From the NCBI GenBank assembly GCA_002413795.1, contig DHXS01000009.1, forward strand, positions 97,055 through 103,668: a stretch of DNA of 6,614 bases, written 5' to 3'. Origin of the DNA: Candidatus Saccharibacteria bacterium UBA5150. GTDB taxonomy: Bacteria; Patescibacteriota; Saccharimonadia; Saccharimonadales; UBA4665. Numbering within the stretch: position 1 is the first letter of the stretch; the number at the start of each line of letters is the position of its first letter. A program made the translations under genes and the position numbers. Below are positions 1-5,997 of the stretch, in pieces. Under the pieces are notes generated by a model, which did not search any database, had not been told where the DNA came from, and saw nothing but the letters and a program-made list of their open reading frames with translations.

Positions 1-618
1 GCGGATCCACCAGGTGGCGTAGGTAGAGAATTTAAAGCCCTTGTCCGGGTCGAACTTTTCAACGGCCCTTAGCAGGCCGGTGTTGCCTTCCTGGATGAGA
101 TCCAACAGGTCAAGGCCGCGGCCGACGTAGCGCTTGGCAATGGAAACCACCAGGCGCATATTGGCTTCGGCCATCTGGTCTTTGGCCTTTTTATCGCCGG
201 ATACGACGCGCTGGGCCAGGGCCAGTTCTTCTTCGGCGTTGAGCAGTGGAATCTTACCGATTTCGCGTAAATATAAGCGCACCGAGTCGTCGGCCACGTC
301 GTCGTCCAGGTAAACGGCAGTGTTGGTGGGCGCTTCTTCCTCTTCGGGTTCTTCGGCTTCCCATTGAGTGGTAAAGGGCTTGCCATCGACGGCTTCGGCA
401 GTGGTGATCTCGATGTTCAAGTCGGCCAGCTCGGTGTAAAGCGCGTCCAGGGCTTCGGCGTTTTCAGGCGTTTCGGGTAATAACGTGAAGATCTCACGCT
501 GTTCTATATGACCTTCCTTTTTGGCTTTTTCAAGTAGTTTTTGGCGCTGAGGGTCGACCGGCGGCTGGGCGGCGGCTTTGGCGTTATTAGACTTTTTGGG
601 TTTGTTCGGCTTGGCCAT
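1..618 (-). CDS. rpoD: Primary sigma factor RpoD (sigma-70), N-terminal part, runs off the window
   Basis: This is the housekeeping sigma subunit that directs RNA polymerase to -10/-35 promoters. The window holds residues 1-206; the remainder (rest of region 2.4, regions 3 and 4) lies beyond position 1. Residues 1-30 are Lys/Ala/Pro-rich and probably disordered, about 27-70 look like a short region 1.1, and 87-95 form an acidic patch. Region 1.2 begins at DDSVRLYLREIGKIPLL (110-126). Region 2 follows, with the hallmark strings EANMRLVVSIAKRYVGRGLD (151-170), DLIQEGNTGLLRAVEKFD (173-190) and KGFKFSTYATWWIR (193-206), the last being core-binding and -10-recognising sequence. The ATG at 618 is chosen because AAAGGAG (631-625) precedes it by 6 nt, inside the dnaG coding sequence. 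The gene overlaps the dnaG end by 32 bp, so translational coupling is likely. Identity is secure; assignment as the primary rather than an alternative sigma rests on region 1.2, the pairing with dnaG and the typical motifs. Confidence 0.96.
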   Translation of the reverse strand, partial: MAKPNKPKKSNNAKAAAQPPVDPQRQKLLEKAKKEGHIEQREIFTLLPETPENAEALDALYTELADLNIEITTAEAVDGKPFTTQWEAEEPEEEEAPTNTAVYLDDDVADDSVRLYLREIGKIPLLNAEEELALAQRVVSGDKKAKDQMAEANMRLVVSIAKRYVGRGLDLLDLIQEGNTGLLRAVEKFDPDKGFKFSTYATWWIR

Positions 619-2374
619 GCGAGGCTCCTTTCACCTGTCTAAGTAATGTATCGTAGTGCCTGGCCTGCTCCAGTAGTGTCTGGGTGTCCGCTTCGTTAGC
701 GGTTTCCATAGCCAGGGCCAGTTCTGCTTTTTGGGTTTTTACAAAATTTTCTATCAGTCGTGCCTGCAATCGAGCGGCTTCGTAGTGAAGCTCGTTAAGC
801 TCGAGGCCCTGGTAGAGTTCCTCATAGAGTAATGATTCTATTTTAACATAATCGGCAAGATTTTGCACTGTTTTGGTGCCGGTTTTGCCGTCAAAATCAG
901 GATGCTTTTTAAGGAATTCCAACAGGGCTCGGCCTTCATCGGTGTAGAGCATGTCGTCGGTAACCAGCTCCAGGAATTCGCGCAGGGTTTTGCGCATCAG
1001 CACCAGACCGAGGAAGTTATCCTGGGTTTTTTTGTTCTCAACGGCGATTTGGTCGAGTTTGGCGGGTTCGATTTTGACCCGGCGACGGCGTTCCTCGGCC
1101 GGCGCGGCGGTCTTTTGTAGCTTCTGCTCCAGTGCCCCCAGGCCGACATTGATGGTCTTGGCAATCAAGTTAAGGTAGTGGTCTTTTTCAACGTCGTCGT
1201 TGAGGGCGCGCACTAACGGCAATAGTACGTCGCTGAATTCGCGTTTGCCCTGGGCCGAGCCGACGTCGAGTAGTTTCTGGTAACGGGCAATCAGCCAATC
1301 GAGCGCATATTGGTTGTCCTTAATGGCCTGTTGCCACAGCTTGGGATCCTGTCGGATTAATTCATCGGGGTCTTTGCCGCTGGGGATATCAATAATGCCC
1401 AGGCTGACTTTGACGCGGCCGGCGATCGGTATGGACCGCTCGGTGGCGGCCAGCCCGGCCTTATCGGCATCGAAGGCCAGCCTGATATCACCGGTAAAAC
1501 GGCTGAGGGCCTTGAGCTGGGGTTCGGTCAGGGCCGTGCCGGCCGTGGCCACCACCTGCCGCACACCGGCCTGGTGGCTGGCAATGACATCCAGATTGCC
1601 TTCCACCATCACCACGAATTTGCTCTTACGGATCGACTCTTTAGCCAGGTGCAGGCCGTAAATGTGGCGGCTTTTATCATACAGTACGGTTTGCGGGGTG
1701 TTGATGTACTTGGGGGCGTTCGGGTCATTGTCCAGCTCGCGTGCCGTGAAACCGATCACCCGCCCTTGCGGGTCCTGCAGGGGAACCATAAGCCGGCCGC
1801 GAAACATATCCTGAATGCCGCCTTTATAACTTTGGGCGCTAAGCCCGGCCTGCTTAACCTCGGCTTCGCTGAAGCCTTTGCCCTTGGCGTAATCGATCAG
1901 CGCCGAACCGTTGTTCGGCGAATAACCCAGCCGCCATTCCAGAGCCGTGTCCTTGGAAAAGCCTCTTTCTTTAAAGATATAGTTAAGCGTTGTTTTATGC
2001 TTGGAAAATTGCACCTGGTAGAATTTGGCGCTCAGTTCGAGTAGCTGGTAGAGCCGTTCCTTGTCGGGGCCGCCGCTTCGCGGCGCCGAGCGGTATTGTT
2101 CAATATCGATGCCGGCCTTGCGGGCCAATAGTTCCAGCGCCTGTTTAAAGTCCAGTCCTTCGACTTCCATGACAAAACTGAACATGTTGCCGCCCTTGCC
2201 CGAGCTGAAGTCATGCCAGATTTGTTTTTCCGGACTGACCATGAAACTCGGTGTTTTCTCACTGCTGAAAGGACTCAGGCCGCGCCAATTCCGCCCGGCC
2301 CGCTTGAGCGGCACATATTCAGAAATAACGTCCTCAATCGAGAGCCGACTCTTGATTTCCTCAACCGCATCCAT
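587..2374 (-). CDS. dnaG: DNA primase DnaG lacking the usual zinc-binding residues
   Basis: DnaG lays RNA primers on the lagging strand at the replication fork. At 595 aa it has normal length. Residues 1-100 match the CHC2 zinc-ribbon domain and keep LSPF, EKTPSF (39-44) and GGNMFSF (61-67), but the four metal ligands are replaced: S34 and S37 stand where CxxH is expected, and D55 and S58 where CxxC is expected, with family spacing intact. The polymerase core follows (about 110-360), with WRLGY (147-151), FRGRLMVPL (191-199) and GRVIGFTARELD (204-215). The Toprim part has E258 (VEGNLD), GTALT (279-283) and the acidic pair D302/D304 in FDADKAG, so it should be catalytically competent. Residues 440-595 are an alpha-helical, weakly conserved tail where the DnaB-helicase-binding domain is expected. 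The gene lies 144 bp downstream of the exporter and overlaps rpoD by 32 bp. The start at 2374 aligns with the family N-terminus (MDAVEEIKSRLSIEDVISEY). AGGG lies 6 nt upstream as a weak possible SD. Confidence 0.97.
   Translation of the reverse strand: MDAVEEIKSRLSIEDVISEYVPLKRAGRNWRGLSPFSSEKTPSFMVSPEKQIWHDFSSGKGGNMFSFVMEVEGLDFKQALELLARKAGIDIEQYRSAPRSGGPDKERLYQLLELSAKFYQVQFSKHKTTLNYIFKERGFSKDTALEWRLGYSPNNGSALIDYAKGKGFSEAEVKQAGLSAQSYKGGIQDMFRGRLMVPLQDPQGRVIGFTARELDNDPNAPKYINTPQTVLYDKSRHIYGLHLAKESIRKSKFVVMVEGNLDVIASHQAGVRQVVATAGTALTEPQLKALSRFTGDIRLAFDADKAGLAATERSIPIAGRVKVSLGIIDIPSGKDPDELIRQDPKLWQQAIKDNQYALDWLIARYQKLLDVGSAQGKREFSDVLLPLVRALNDDVEKDHYLNLIAKTINVGLGALEQKLQKTAAPAEERRRRVKIEPAKLDQIAVENKKTQDNFLGLVLMRKTLREFLELVTDDMLYTDEGRALLEFLKKHPDFDGKTGTKTVQNLADYVKIESLLYEELYQGLELNELHYEAARLQARLIENFVKTQKAELALAMETANEADTQTLLEQARHYDTLLRQVKGASHGQAEQTQKV
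625..631 (-). promoter_or_regulatory. Shine-Dalgarno site for rpoD
   Basis: AAAGGAG on the minus strand, 6 nt upstream of the rpoD ATG at 618 and lying inside the last codons of dnaG. It is the only strong Shine-Dalgarno sequence I find in front of a gene in this window. It decides the rpoD start and suggests that this downstream operon gene uses SD-directed initiation, unlike the genes that follow a promoter directly. Confidence 0.8.
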
Positions 2375-2389
2375 AGTATCCCTATTGTA
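2375..2389 (-). promoter_or_regulatory. Putative -10 box and very short leader of dnaG
   Basis: TACAAT (2389-2384 on the minus strand) is one base from the -10 consensus and lies 9 nt before the dnaG ATG, so a transcript from it would have a leader of only a few bases. No convincing -35 is visible at 16-18 bp. The promoter would let dnaG-rpoD be expressed independently of the exporter gene upstream. It is inferred from spacing and motif only. Confidence 0.35.
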
Positions 2390-2449
2390 CTCTACCGCTG
2401 TATTTGATGAGCGTTGTTGGAGAACGTCTCGATATCACTTCTGGAGCAC

Positions 2450-2487
2450 ATGTCGTATTGTCACATTTTTTTGTTACAATACGACAT
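2450..2487. repeat. 38-bp inverted repeat between the exporter gene and dnaG
   Basis: Arms ATGTCGTATTGT (2450-2461) and ACAATACGACAT (2476-2487) are perfect 12-bp reverse complements. After one C/T mismatch the stem continues for 3 bp (ACA 2463-2465 with TGT 2472-2474) and encloses a run of six T on the plus strand. It lies 32 bp after the exporter stop codon and 61 bp before the dnaG putative -10. On the transcribed (minus) strand the loop is A6 and no T-tract follows, so it is not a standard intrinsic terminator. It may be an operator for a dimeric DNA-binding protein, an unusual terminator, or an mRNA-processing or end-stabilising hairpin. The symmetry is certain; the function is unknown. 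Confidence 0.85.
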
Positions 2488-2518
2488 CTTGACAGAAGGC
2501 ATGCAGGAAGATCAGCAA

Positions 2519-4009
2519 TTATTTTTTGATGGGGTTGCGGATGCCGATAAGTGAGACGCCGCCGCCGGCTATCAGCAAGCCGGCCACGGTGGCCGTTCCG
2601 GCGTGGAAGCCCGAGACCGAGGCATCCGAGAGGGCGTGCTTAAAAGTTTCGTCGTGCTGGTAGGGCTTGGGCGGCACGGTTTCAAAGCTGACCCGCTTGG
2701 CACTGGTAATGGCATCGGCCGATACGGTGCTGGAGGCCATTTTTTGATTGACCACGCTGCTGAACTGGCCGGCTACGATAGCGCCGACGGCCGCCACGGC
2801 CACCAGCCCGGCAATCCGGGCCACGGCATTATTAACGGCTGAAGCGATGCCGGCCTGCGACGGTTCAACGTCACCCAGGATGGCGGCCGTTAAGGGCGCG
2901 ACGGTAATCGCCAGGCCAACGCCAAATAAAACAATCGGCGGAAATAACTGCGTCCAATAATTAACGTGGGCACCAATTTTCAACATCATCAAGAAACCAA
3001 TGCCTGCAATGATCGGGCCGAAACCCATGAACAGCCGCGGGCCGTATTTGCCGGCCAAAGCGCCGGTACGCGGCGATAACAAAAACAAAATCAGCGTCAC
3101 CGGCACGCCGGCCAGGCCGGCCGCCAGCGCCGAGTAGCCGGCCACCTGCTGTAAAAAGACGACCAGCAGGAAGAACGAGGCCGTCAGGCCGGCATATACC
3201 GACAGCGTAGCCACGTTACCGACGCTAAAGTTGTGGTTCCGGAACAGGCTCAGCGGCAGCATCGGGTGTTTGGTCTTTTTTTCGTACACCAGGAAGCCGG
3301 CCAAGACGGCCGCGCCCAGCGCCAGCGGCAGATAAATCAGCGGACTGCTCCAGCCATAATGCGGCTGTTCGATCAGGGCGTAGACCGTACCGCCCAGCCC
3401 GAGGGCGCAGAGCAAGGCCCCCGCAAAATCGACCTTGGCCTTTGGCTTGGCATCTTTAACGACTTCAACCTTGCTTAACAGATACAAAGTAACGGCAATC
3501 GGTAGCACGTTGATGGCGAAAATCCAGCGCCACGAGGCCTGGTCAACCAGCAAACCGCCCAACAACGGGCCCAGAATAAACGAAATACCGGTCCAGGCCG
3601 TCCAGCTGCCAATGGCCTTGCCTTGGGCGGGTCCCGAGAAGGTGGCGATGATCATGGCCAGCGAGCTTGGCACCAACAAAGCGCCGGCAATGCCCTGCAG
3701 GCCGCGAAAAATAATCAGCAAATCACTGCTTGGCGCCACCGCGCACAACAGTGAGGCAATGCCGAATCCCCACAAACCCAAGCTTAGGATTCGCCGGCGG
3801 CCCAGCAGGTCGGACAGCGACCCGGCAATTAAAATCAAGGAGCCCAAAGTCAGTAAATAAGCGTCCACAATCCACTGTTGGGCCGACAAACCGCCGCCCA
3901 GCTCACGCTGGATGGCTGGCAGGGCCACGTTGACGATCGCGCTATCCAGAAAGGCCACGAACGAAGCCAGAATACTGACAATCAACACCAGACGCTGCTG
4001 CCTGCTCAT
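2519..4009 (-). CDS. MFS multidrug exporter, DHA2 (14-TM, EmrB/QacA-like) family
   Basis: A 496-aa integral membrane proton-drug antiporter. About 14 hydrophobic segments can be placed, roughly at 8-30, 45-63, 74-92, 97-118, 136-155, 162-180, 195-215, 224-242, 262-285, 296-316, 328-345, 355-376, 396-416 and 470-490. DHA2 hallmarks seen are LDSAIVNVALPAI (21-33) in the first helix, loop motif A GSLSDLLGRRR (63-73), RGLQGIAGALLVPSS (102-116) and the antiporter motif C region GISFILGPLLGG (141-152). A soluble loop at about 417-468 separates the last two helices, as is common in this family. The ATG at 4009 is preferred: it puts the first TM near the N-terminus, and an extended -10 ends 6 nt before it. 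A TTG at 4042 could add 11 residues but would start upstream of that promoter. The substrate cannot be read from sequence. The gene is divergent from the 346-aa membrane protein, and a 7-bp inverted repeat over its promoter suggests local control. Confidence 0.93.
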   Translation of the reverse strand: MSRQQRLVLIVSILASFVAFLDSAIVNVALPAIQRELGGGLSAQQWIVDAYLLTLGSLILIAGSLSDLLGRRRILSLGLWGFGIASLLCAVAPSSDLLIIFRGLQGIAGALLVPSSLAMIIATFSGPAQGKAIGSWTAWTGISFILGPLLGGLLVDQASWRWIFAINVLPIAVTLYLLSKVEVVKDAKPKAKVDFAGALLCALGLGGTVYALIEQPHYGWSSPLIYLPLALGAAVLAGFLVYEKKTKHPMLPLSLFRNHNFSVGNVATLSVYAGLTASFFLLVVFLQQVAGYSALAAGLAGVPVTLILFLLSPRTGALAGKYGPRLFMGFGPIIAGIGFLMMLKIGAHVNYWTQLFPPIVLFGVGLAITVAPLTAAILGDVEPSQAGIASAVNNAVARIAGLVAVAAVGAIVAGQFSSVVNQKMASSTVSADAITSAKRVSFETVPPKPYQHDETFKHALSDASVSGFHAGTATVAGLLIAGGGVSLIGIRNPIKK

Positions 4010-4024
4010 GGACCCAGCATACCA
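4010..4024 (-). promoter_or_regulatory. Putative extended -10 promoter of the MFS exporter gene
   Basis: TGGTATGCT on the minus strand (4024-4016) fits the extended -10 form TGn-TATnnT. It ends 6 nt before the ATG at 4009, so transcription would begin at or next to the start codon (leaderless). The -35 is weak: TTGGTG at 4042-4037 with only a 15-bp spacer. Confidence 0.4.
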
Positions 4025-4033
4025 GACTGGGTC
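4011..4033. repeat. 7-bp inverted repeat over the exporter promoter, possible operator
   Basis: GACCCAG (4011-4017) and CTGGGTC (4027-4033) are perfect reverse complements separated by 9 bp. The left arm overlaps the end of the exporter -10 box and the region just before its ATG; the right arm covers the place where the -35 of the divergent plus-strand gene would sit. The arrangement fits a dimeric repressor site that could control both genes. Chance cannot be excluded for a repeat this short in GC-rich DNA. Confidence 0.5.
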
Positions 4034-4047
4034 AAGCACCAAGCATA

Positions 4048-4063
4048 TGGTTTAATTAAGCTT
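4048..4063 (+). promoter_or_regulatory. Putative extended -10 promoter of the 346-aa membrane protein gene
   Basis: TGGTTTAAT (4048-4056) is an extended -10 element whose box TTTAAT ends 7 nt before the ATG at 4064, with no Shine-Dalgarno between. This predicts a leaderless transcript. The -35 position (TGGGTC, 4028-4033) is poor and coincides with one arm of the inverted repeat. Confidence 0.4.
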
Positions 4064-5104
4064 ATGCCTAACAATCCCCGCTACCAGACCGCCATGAATC
4101 AGCGGACTCATATACCACAGCATGTTGAACAGGCTATTAACCAGCACATGCAGCAGTCCATGCCGGCACACCTAAAGAAATACGTCAATTCGGACCGGCC
4201 GACATATATACCTCAGCACGCCGAAAAGCAGATTGCCCAGTATATGGATAAGAAGATGCCGGCACACCTTAAGTCATACACCGGCGCCTACATGCAGCAG
4301 CGCATCGTCCAGCCCAGCACTGCCAGGCCGAACATAGCCCAGCCAGCCACACCGGCGCCGCACGCTCCGGTTCCCGACCCTCTAAGGCGCGGGCATTCCA
4401 TTCCCTACGGCAGTCAGCATACGGTGGAGCTCGATACCCTGCCCGAGGCTACGCCACTGTTCCAAGCCGATCAGCCAGCAACCCCGCCGGAACAACCGGC
4501 CGCTCCCGCGCCTCAAGGATCCAATTACGATTTTATAACCAGCCCCGAACAGCCCAAACGCCGCCTTTCCCTGCCTGGCGGCGACTCCAAACTTAAAAAA
4601 GTGCTCTTCGCCGCCGGCGGCCTGCTGGTTCTAATGATAATTTTCGTGGTCCTAAAGGGCGTTTTGGCCGGCAGTTCCAATCTGCCATTGTTCGTGGGCA
4701 TTGCCGAGGACCAGCAGGAGCTCATCCACCTGGTCACTAACGCCAAACAACAGCCGGACCTGTCGTCCGACAACCAGAATTTTGTGGCCACGGCCCAGCT
4801 CAGCCTGTCCAGCTCCCAGTCCGACCTTCTGAAATACCTGGCGGCCAACCACAAAAAAGTCGTCCCTAAACAACTAGGTCTCAAGATCAGCACCGCCACC
4901 GATGAACAGCTGACCGCGGCCGCCTCGGCCGAAACTTACAACCAGACTTTTAAGGATGTAATGAAGACCAAACTGACCGGCTACTCCAACAATCTAAAGC
5001 AGGCCTACCGCCAAACCACCGGCAAAAAAGGCCGCGCCCAGCTATCCGCCGACTACGACCAGGCCCAATTACTGCTAACCCAGCTCAACTCGACCGTAAA
5101 TTAG
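4064..5104 (+). CDS. Unrecognised single-pass membrane protein with N-terminal tandem repeat
   Basis: I do not recognise this 346-aa protein. Residues 16-40 and 48-72 are two copies of one unit, (H/Y)IPQHxExxIxQxMxxxMPAHLKxY, helical and rich in His, Gln and Met. Residues 83-165 form a Pro/Ala/Gln-rich low-complexity linker, followed by a basic stretch (KRRLSLPGGDSKLKK, 165-179) and one transmembrane helix (about 180-201, FAAGGLLVLMIIFVVLKGVLAG). The remaining 145 residues are polar and helical, without cysteine. Positive charge before the helix predicts the N-terminal repeats in the cytoplasm and the C-terminal part outside. There is no cleavable signal, lipobox or LPXTG. The ATG at 4064 is chosen because an extended -10 ends 7 nt before it; the frame is open further upstream (from 3878), but that stretch is antisense to the exporter. 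The gene is divergent from the exporter, and its last 20 bp overlap the convergent YjbR-like gene. It may be a lineage-specific envelope protein of Saccharibacteria; function unknown. Confidence 0.85.
   Translation: MPNNPRYQTAMNQRTHIPQHVEQAINQHMQQSMPAHLKKYVNSDRPTYIPQHAEKQIAQYMDKKMPAHLKSYTGAYMQQRIVQPSTARPNIAQPATPAPHAPVPDPLRRGHSIPYGSQHTVELDTLPEATPLFQADQPATPPEQPAAPAPQGSNYDFITSPEQPKRRLSLPGGDSKLKKVLFAAGGLLVLMIIFVVLKGVLAGSSNLPLFVGIAEDQQELIHLVTNAKQQPDLSSDNQNFVATAQLSLSSSQSDLLKYLAANHKKVVPKQLGLKISTATDEQLTAAASAETYNQTFKDVMKTKLTGYSNNLKQAYRQTTGKKGRAQLSADYDQAQLLLTQLNSTVN
4109..4279 (+). repeat. Two-copy in-frame tandem repeat in the membrane protein gene
   Basis: Codons 16-40 (4109-4183) and 48-72 (4205-4279) encode the same 25-residue unit with a period of 32 codons (96 bp). 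The core MPAHLK is identical in both, and at DNA level ATGCCGGCACACCT is preserved. The copies have diverged elsewhere, mostly at synonymous or similar positions, which points to an old duplication kept by selection rather than a recent slippage event. Confidence 0.85.
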
Positions 5105-5429
5105 GCTCATGCGTGCCGGTTACCAGATGGTAGCTGTGCCTGACCAGGCCCTGCACCTCTTCCCGCCCCAGCTGGCCGGTCAGCACCAGCGTGTTCCAAT
5201 GCTTCTTGTTCAGATGATAACCGGGCATAATTTCGTCATACTTGTCGCGCAGAATCTTGGATAGTGCCGGGTCGCATTTCAAGCTTAACTGCACCGGCTC
5301 TTTGCCCTCACGAATCAGCGCGAACATCTTGTCGCCAGTCTTGTAAACCGCTACGTCCTCGCCGAACGGATAATCCAGCCGGGCGTTCGGCATGCTCAAA
5401 ATATATTCTTCAACCGTCTTGTGATCCAT
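5085..5429 (-). CDS. MmcQ/YjbR-family protein (CyaY-like fold)
   Basis: A 114-aa small cytoplasmic protein of the MmcQ/YjbR family, often annotated as DNA-binding-like, with no firmly established biochemical role. Family features are the start PNARLDYPFGEDVAVYK (14-30), GDKMFALI (32-39), the Leu-rich strand VQLSLKCDP (46-54) and the signature PGYHLNKKHWNTLVL (69-83), followed by the C-terminal helix containing VRHSYHLV (96-103). The start at 5429 gives the standard family length and N-terminus. The frame remains open upstream to 5561, but that part is antisense-frame overlap with orn and has biased composition. The ATG lies 20 bp inside the end of orn, so the gene is probably co-transcribed and translationally coupled with it; only a weak TGGAA-type SD precedes it. 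Its 3' end overlaps the convergent membrane protein gene by 20 bp. It stops at TGA, which supports standard stop usage. Confidence 0.9.
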   Translation of the reverse strand: MDHKTVEEYILSMPNARLDYPFGEDVAVYKTGDKMFALIREGKEPVQLSLKCDPALSKILRDKYDEIMPGYHLNKKHWNTLVLTGQLGREEVQGLVRHSYHLVTGTHEPNLRSS

Positions 5430-5973
5430 TTTTGAACCATTCCAGATAGTGCTGTAATTCGGCGATCGAGGCCTGGATGTCGTCAAAGGCCCGGTGGACC
5501 TCCTTTTTCTCGAACTGCACGCCGTGCTTGCCCTGCATGTAGACTTTCCAGGCGCTGACATCGAGCATGCGGTAGTGCAGTTTCAGATCAAGCTGCGGCC
5601 ACCATTGCTTGATAAAGTTGCGATCGTTGTGGATGCTGTTACCCGCCAGCACCGCCGGCTCCGAACCAAAATTGTCTTCAACCAGCTTGATGAGCTCCTG
5701 CTCGACCTGCTCATTGGGTTTGCCGTCGGCGCAGCGCTTCAAAAATTCATCGCGATTGGCCGGATAATCCTTCCACCAGATGTTTTTCTGCATCCGTTCG
5801 ATAATCAGCTCGCGCGGCTGTTTCAAGCAAGCCTCGTAATTGGCCAGGGTTTTAAAATCAAAGTCGGTTACTTCGGCCGCCACCTCGAGGATTATGTCAT
5901 TTTGGGGGTCCAGCCCGGTCATTTCCAGATCTAGCCAGAGCAGTTTGGTCGGCACGGCATTTTTATCAATCAT
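5410..5973 (-). CDS. orn: Oligoribonuclease (DEDDh 3'-5' exoribonuclease)
   Basis: Orn degrades RNA of two to a few nucleotides to mononucleotides, the last step of mRNA decay and of pGpG turnover where cyclic-di-GMP is used. The 187-aa length is typical. All DEDDh catalytic residues are present: D15 and E17 in WLDLEMTGLD (ExoI), D117 in GNSIHNDRNFI (ExoII), and H160 and D165 in HRAFDDIQASIAEL (ExoIII). Other family strings are ILEVAAEVTDFD (28-39), MLDVSAWK (136-143) and the C-terminal LQHYLEWF. The ATG at 5973 gives the expected N-terminus just before the first strand, and a perfect TATAAT ends 7 nt upstream. The gene overlaps the YjbR-like gene by 20 bp and is divergent from the HxlR regulator across 43 bp, so the regulator could control it. 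Identification is confident. Confidence 0.96.
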   Translation of the reverse strand: MIDKNAVPTKLLWLDLEMTGLDPQNDIILEVAAEVTDFDFKTLANYEACLKQPRELIIERMQKNIWWKDYPANRDEFLKRCADGKPNEQVEQELIKLVEDNFGSEPAVLAGNSIHNDRNFIKQWWPQLDLKLHYRMLDVSAWKVYMQGKHGVQFEKKEVHRAFDDIQASIAELQHYLEWFKNGSQDG

Positions 5974-5986
5974 TGCCGCAATTATA
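5974..5986 (-). promoter_or_regulatory. Putative consensus -10 box of orn, leaderless
   Basis: A perfect TATAAT on the minus strand (5986-5981) followed by 7 nt and then the orn ATG (5973). No Shine-Dalgarno fits in that space, so the mRNA is predicted to be leaderless or nearly so. The -35 position falls on the -10/start region of the divergent HxlR gene and shows no good match at 17 bp; TTTACA is present but with a 21-bp spacer. Confidence 0.5.
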
Positions 5987-5997
5987 ACCTACCTGTA

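Noticed and set aside
69..386. Minus-strand 105-aa open frame rich in Pro, Trp and Lys
   Set aside because: It lies entirely within rpoD in another frame, and its composition is typical of a shadow; the rpoD frame gives clear sigma-70 motifs.
1574..2044. Plus-strand 156-aa open frame antisense to dnaG
   Set aside because: Fully antisense to the conserved primase core, with no promoter or SD and no recognisable motif. The other plus-strand frames across dnaG and the exporter are rejected for the same reason.
2450..2487. Reading the inverted repeat as a canonical intrinsic terminator
   Set aside because: Neither strand has a T-tract directly after the stem and the stem is not GC-rich; the only T-run is in the loop of the plus strand.
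2489..2494. Perfect TTGACA on the plus strand as a -35 box
   Set aside because: No -10 at 16-18 bp downstream and only a 16-codon frame follows before the antisense of the exporter.
4010..4042. TTG start adding 11 residues to the exporter
   Set aside because: It would begin upstream of the putative -10, has no SD, and would put non-conserved residues before the usual short DHA2 N-terminus.
3878..4063. 62-codon N-terminal extension of the membrane protein gene
   Set aside because: The frame is open, but this stretch is antisense to the exporter N-terminus and precedes the putative extended -10 at 4048-4056. The protein becomes repeat-like and coherent only from the ATG at 4064.
4525..4899. 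Minus-strand 124-aa open frame
   Set aside because: Antisense to the membrane protein gene across its TM helix and outer domain; no start signal and no motif.
5430..5561. 44-codon upstream extension of the YjbR-like gene
   Set aside because: It overlaps orn in another frame, is Ser/Thr/Arg-rich and would make the protein longer than the family; the ATG at 5429 gives the standard N-terminus.
5494..5934. Plus-strand 146-aa open frame
   Set aside because: Antisense to orn, whose catalytic motifs are all in the minus frame.
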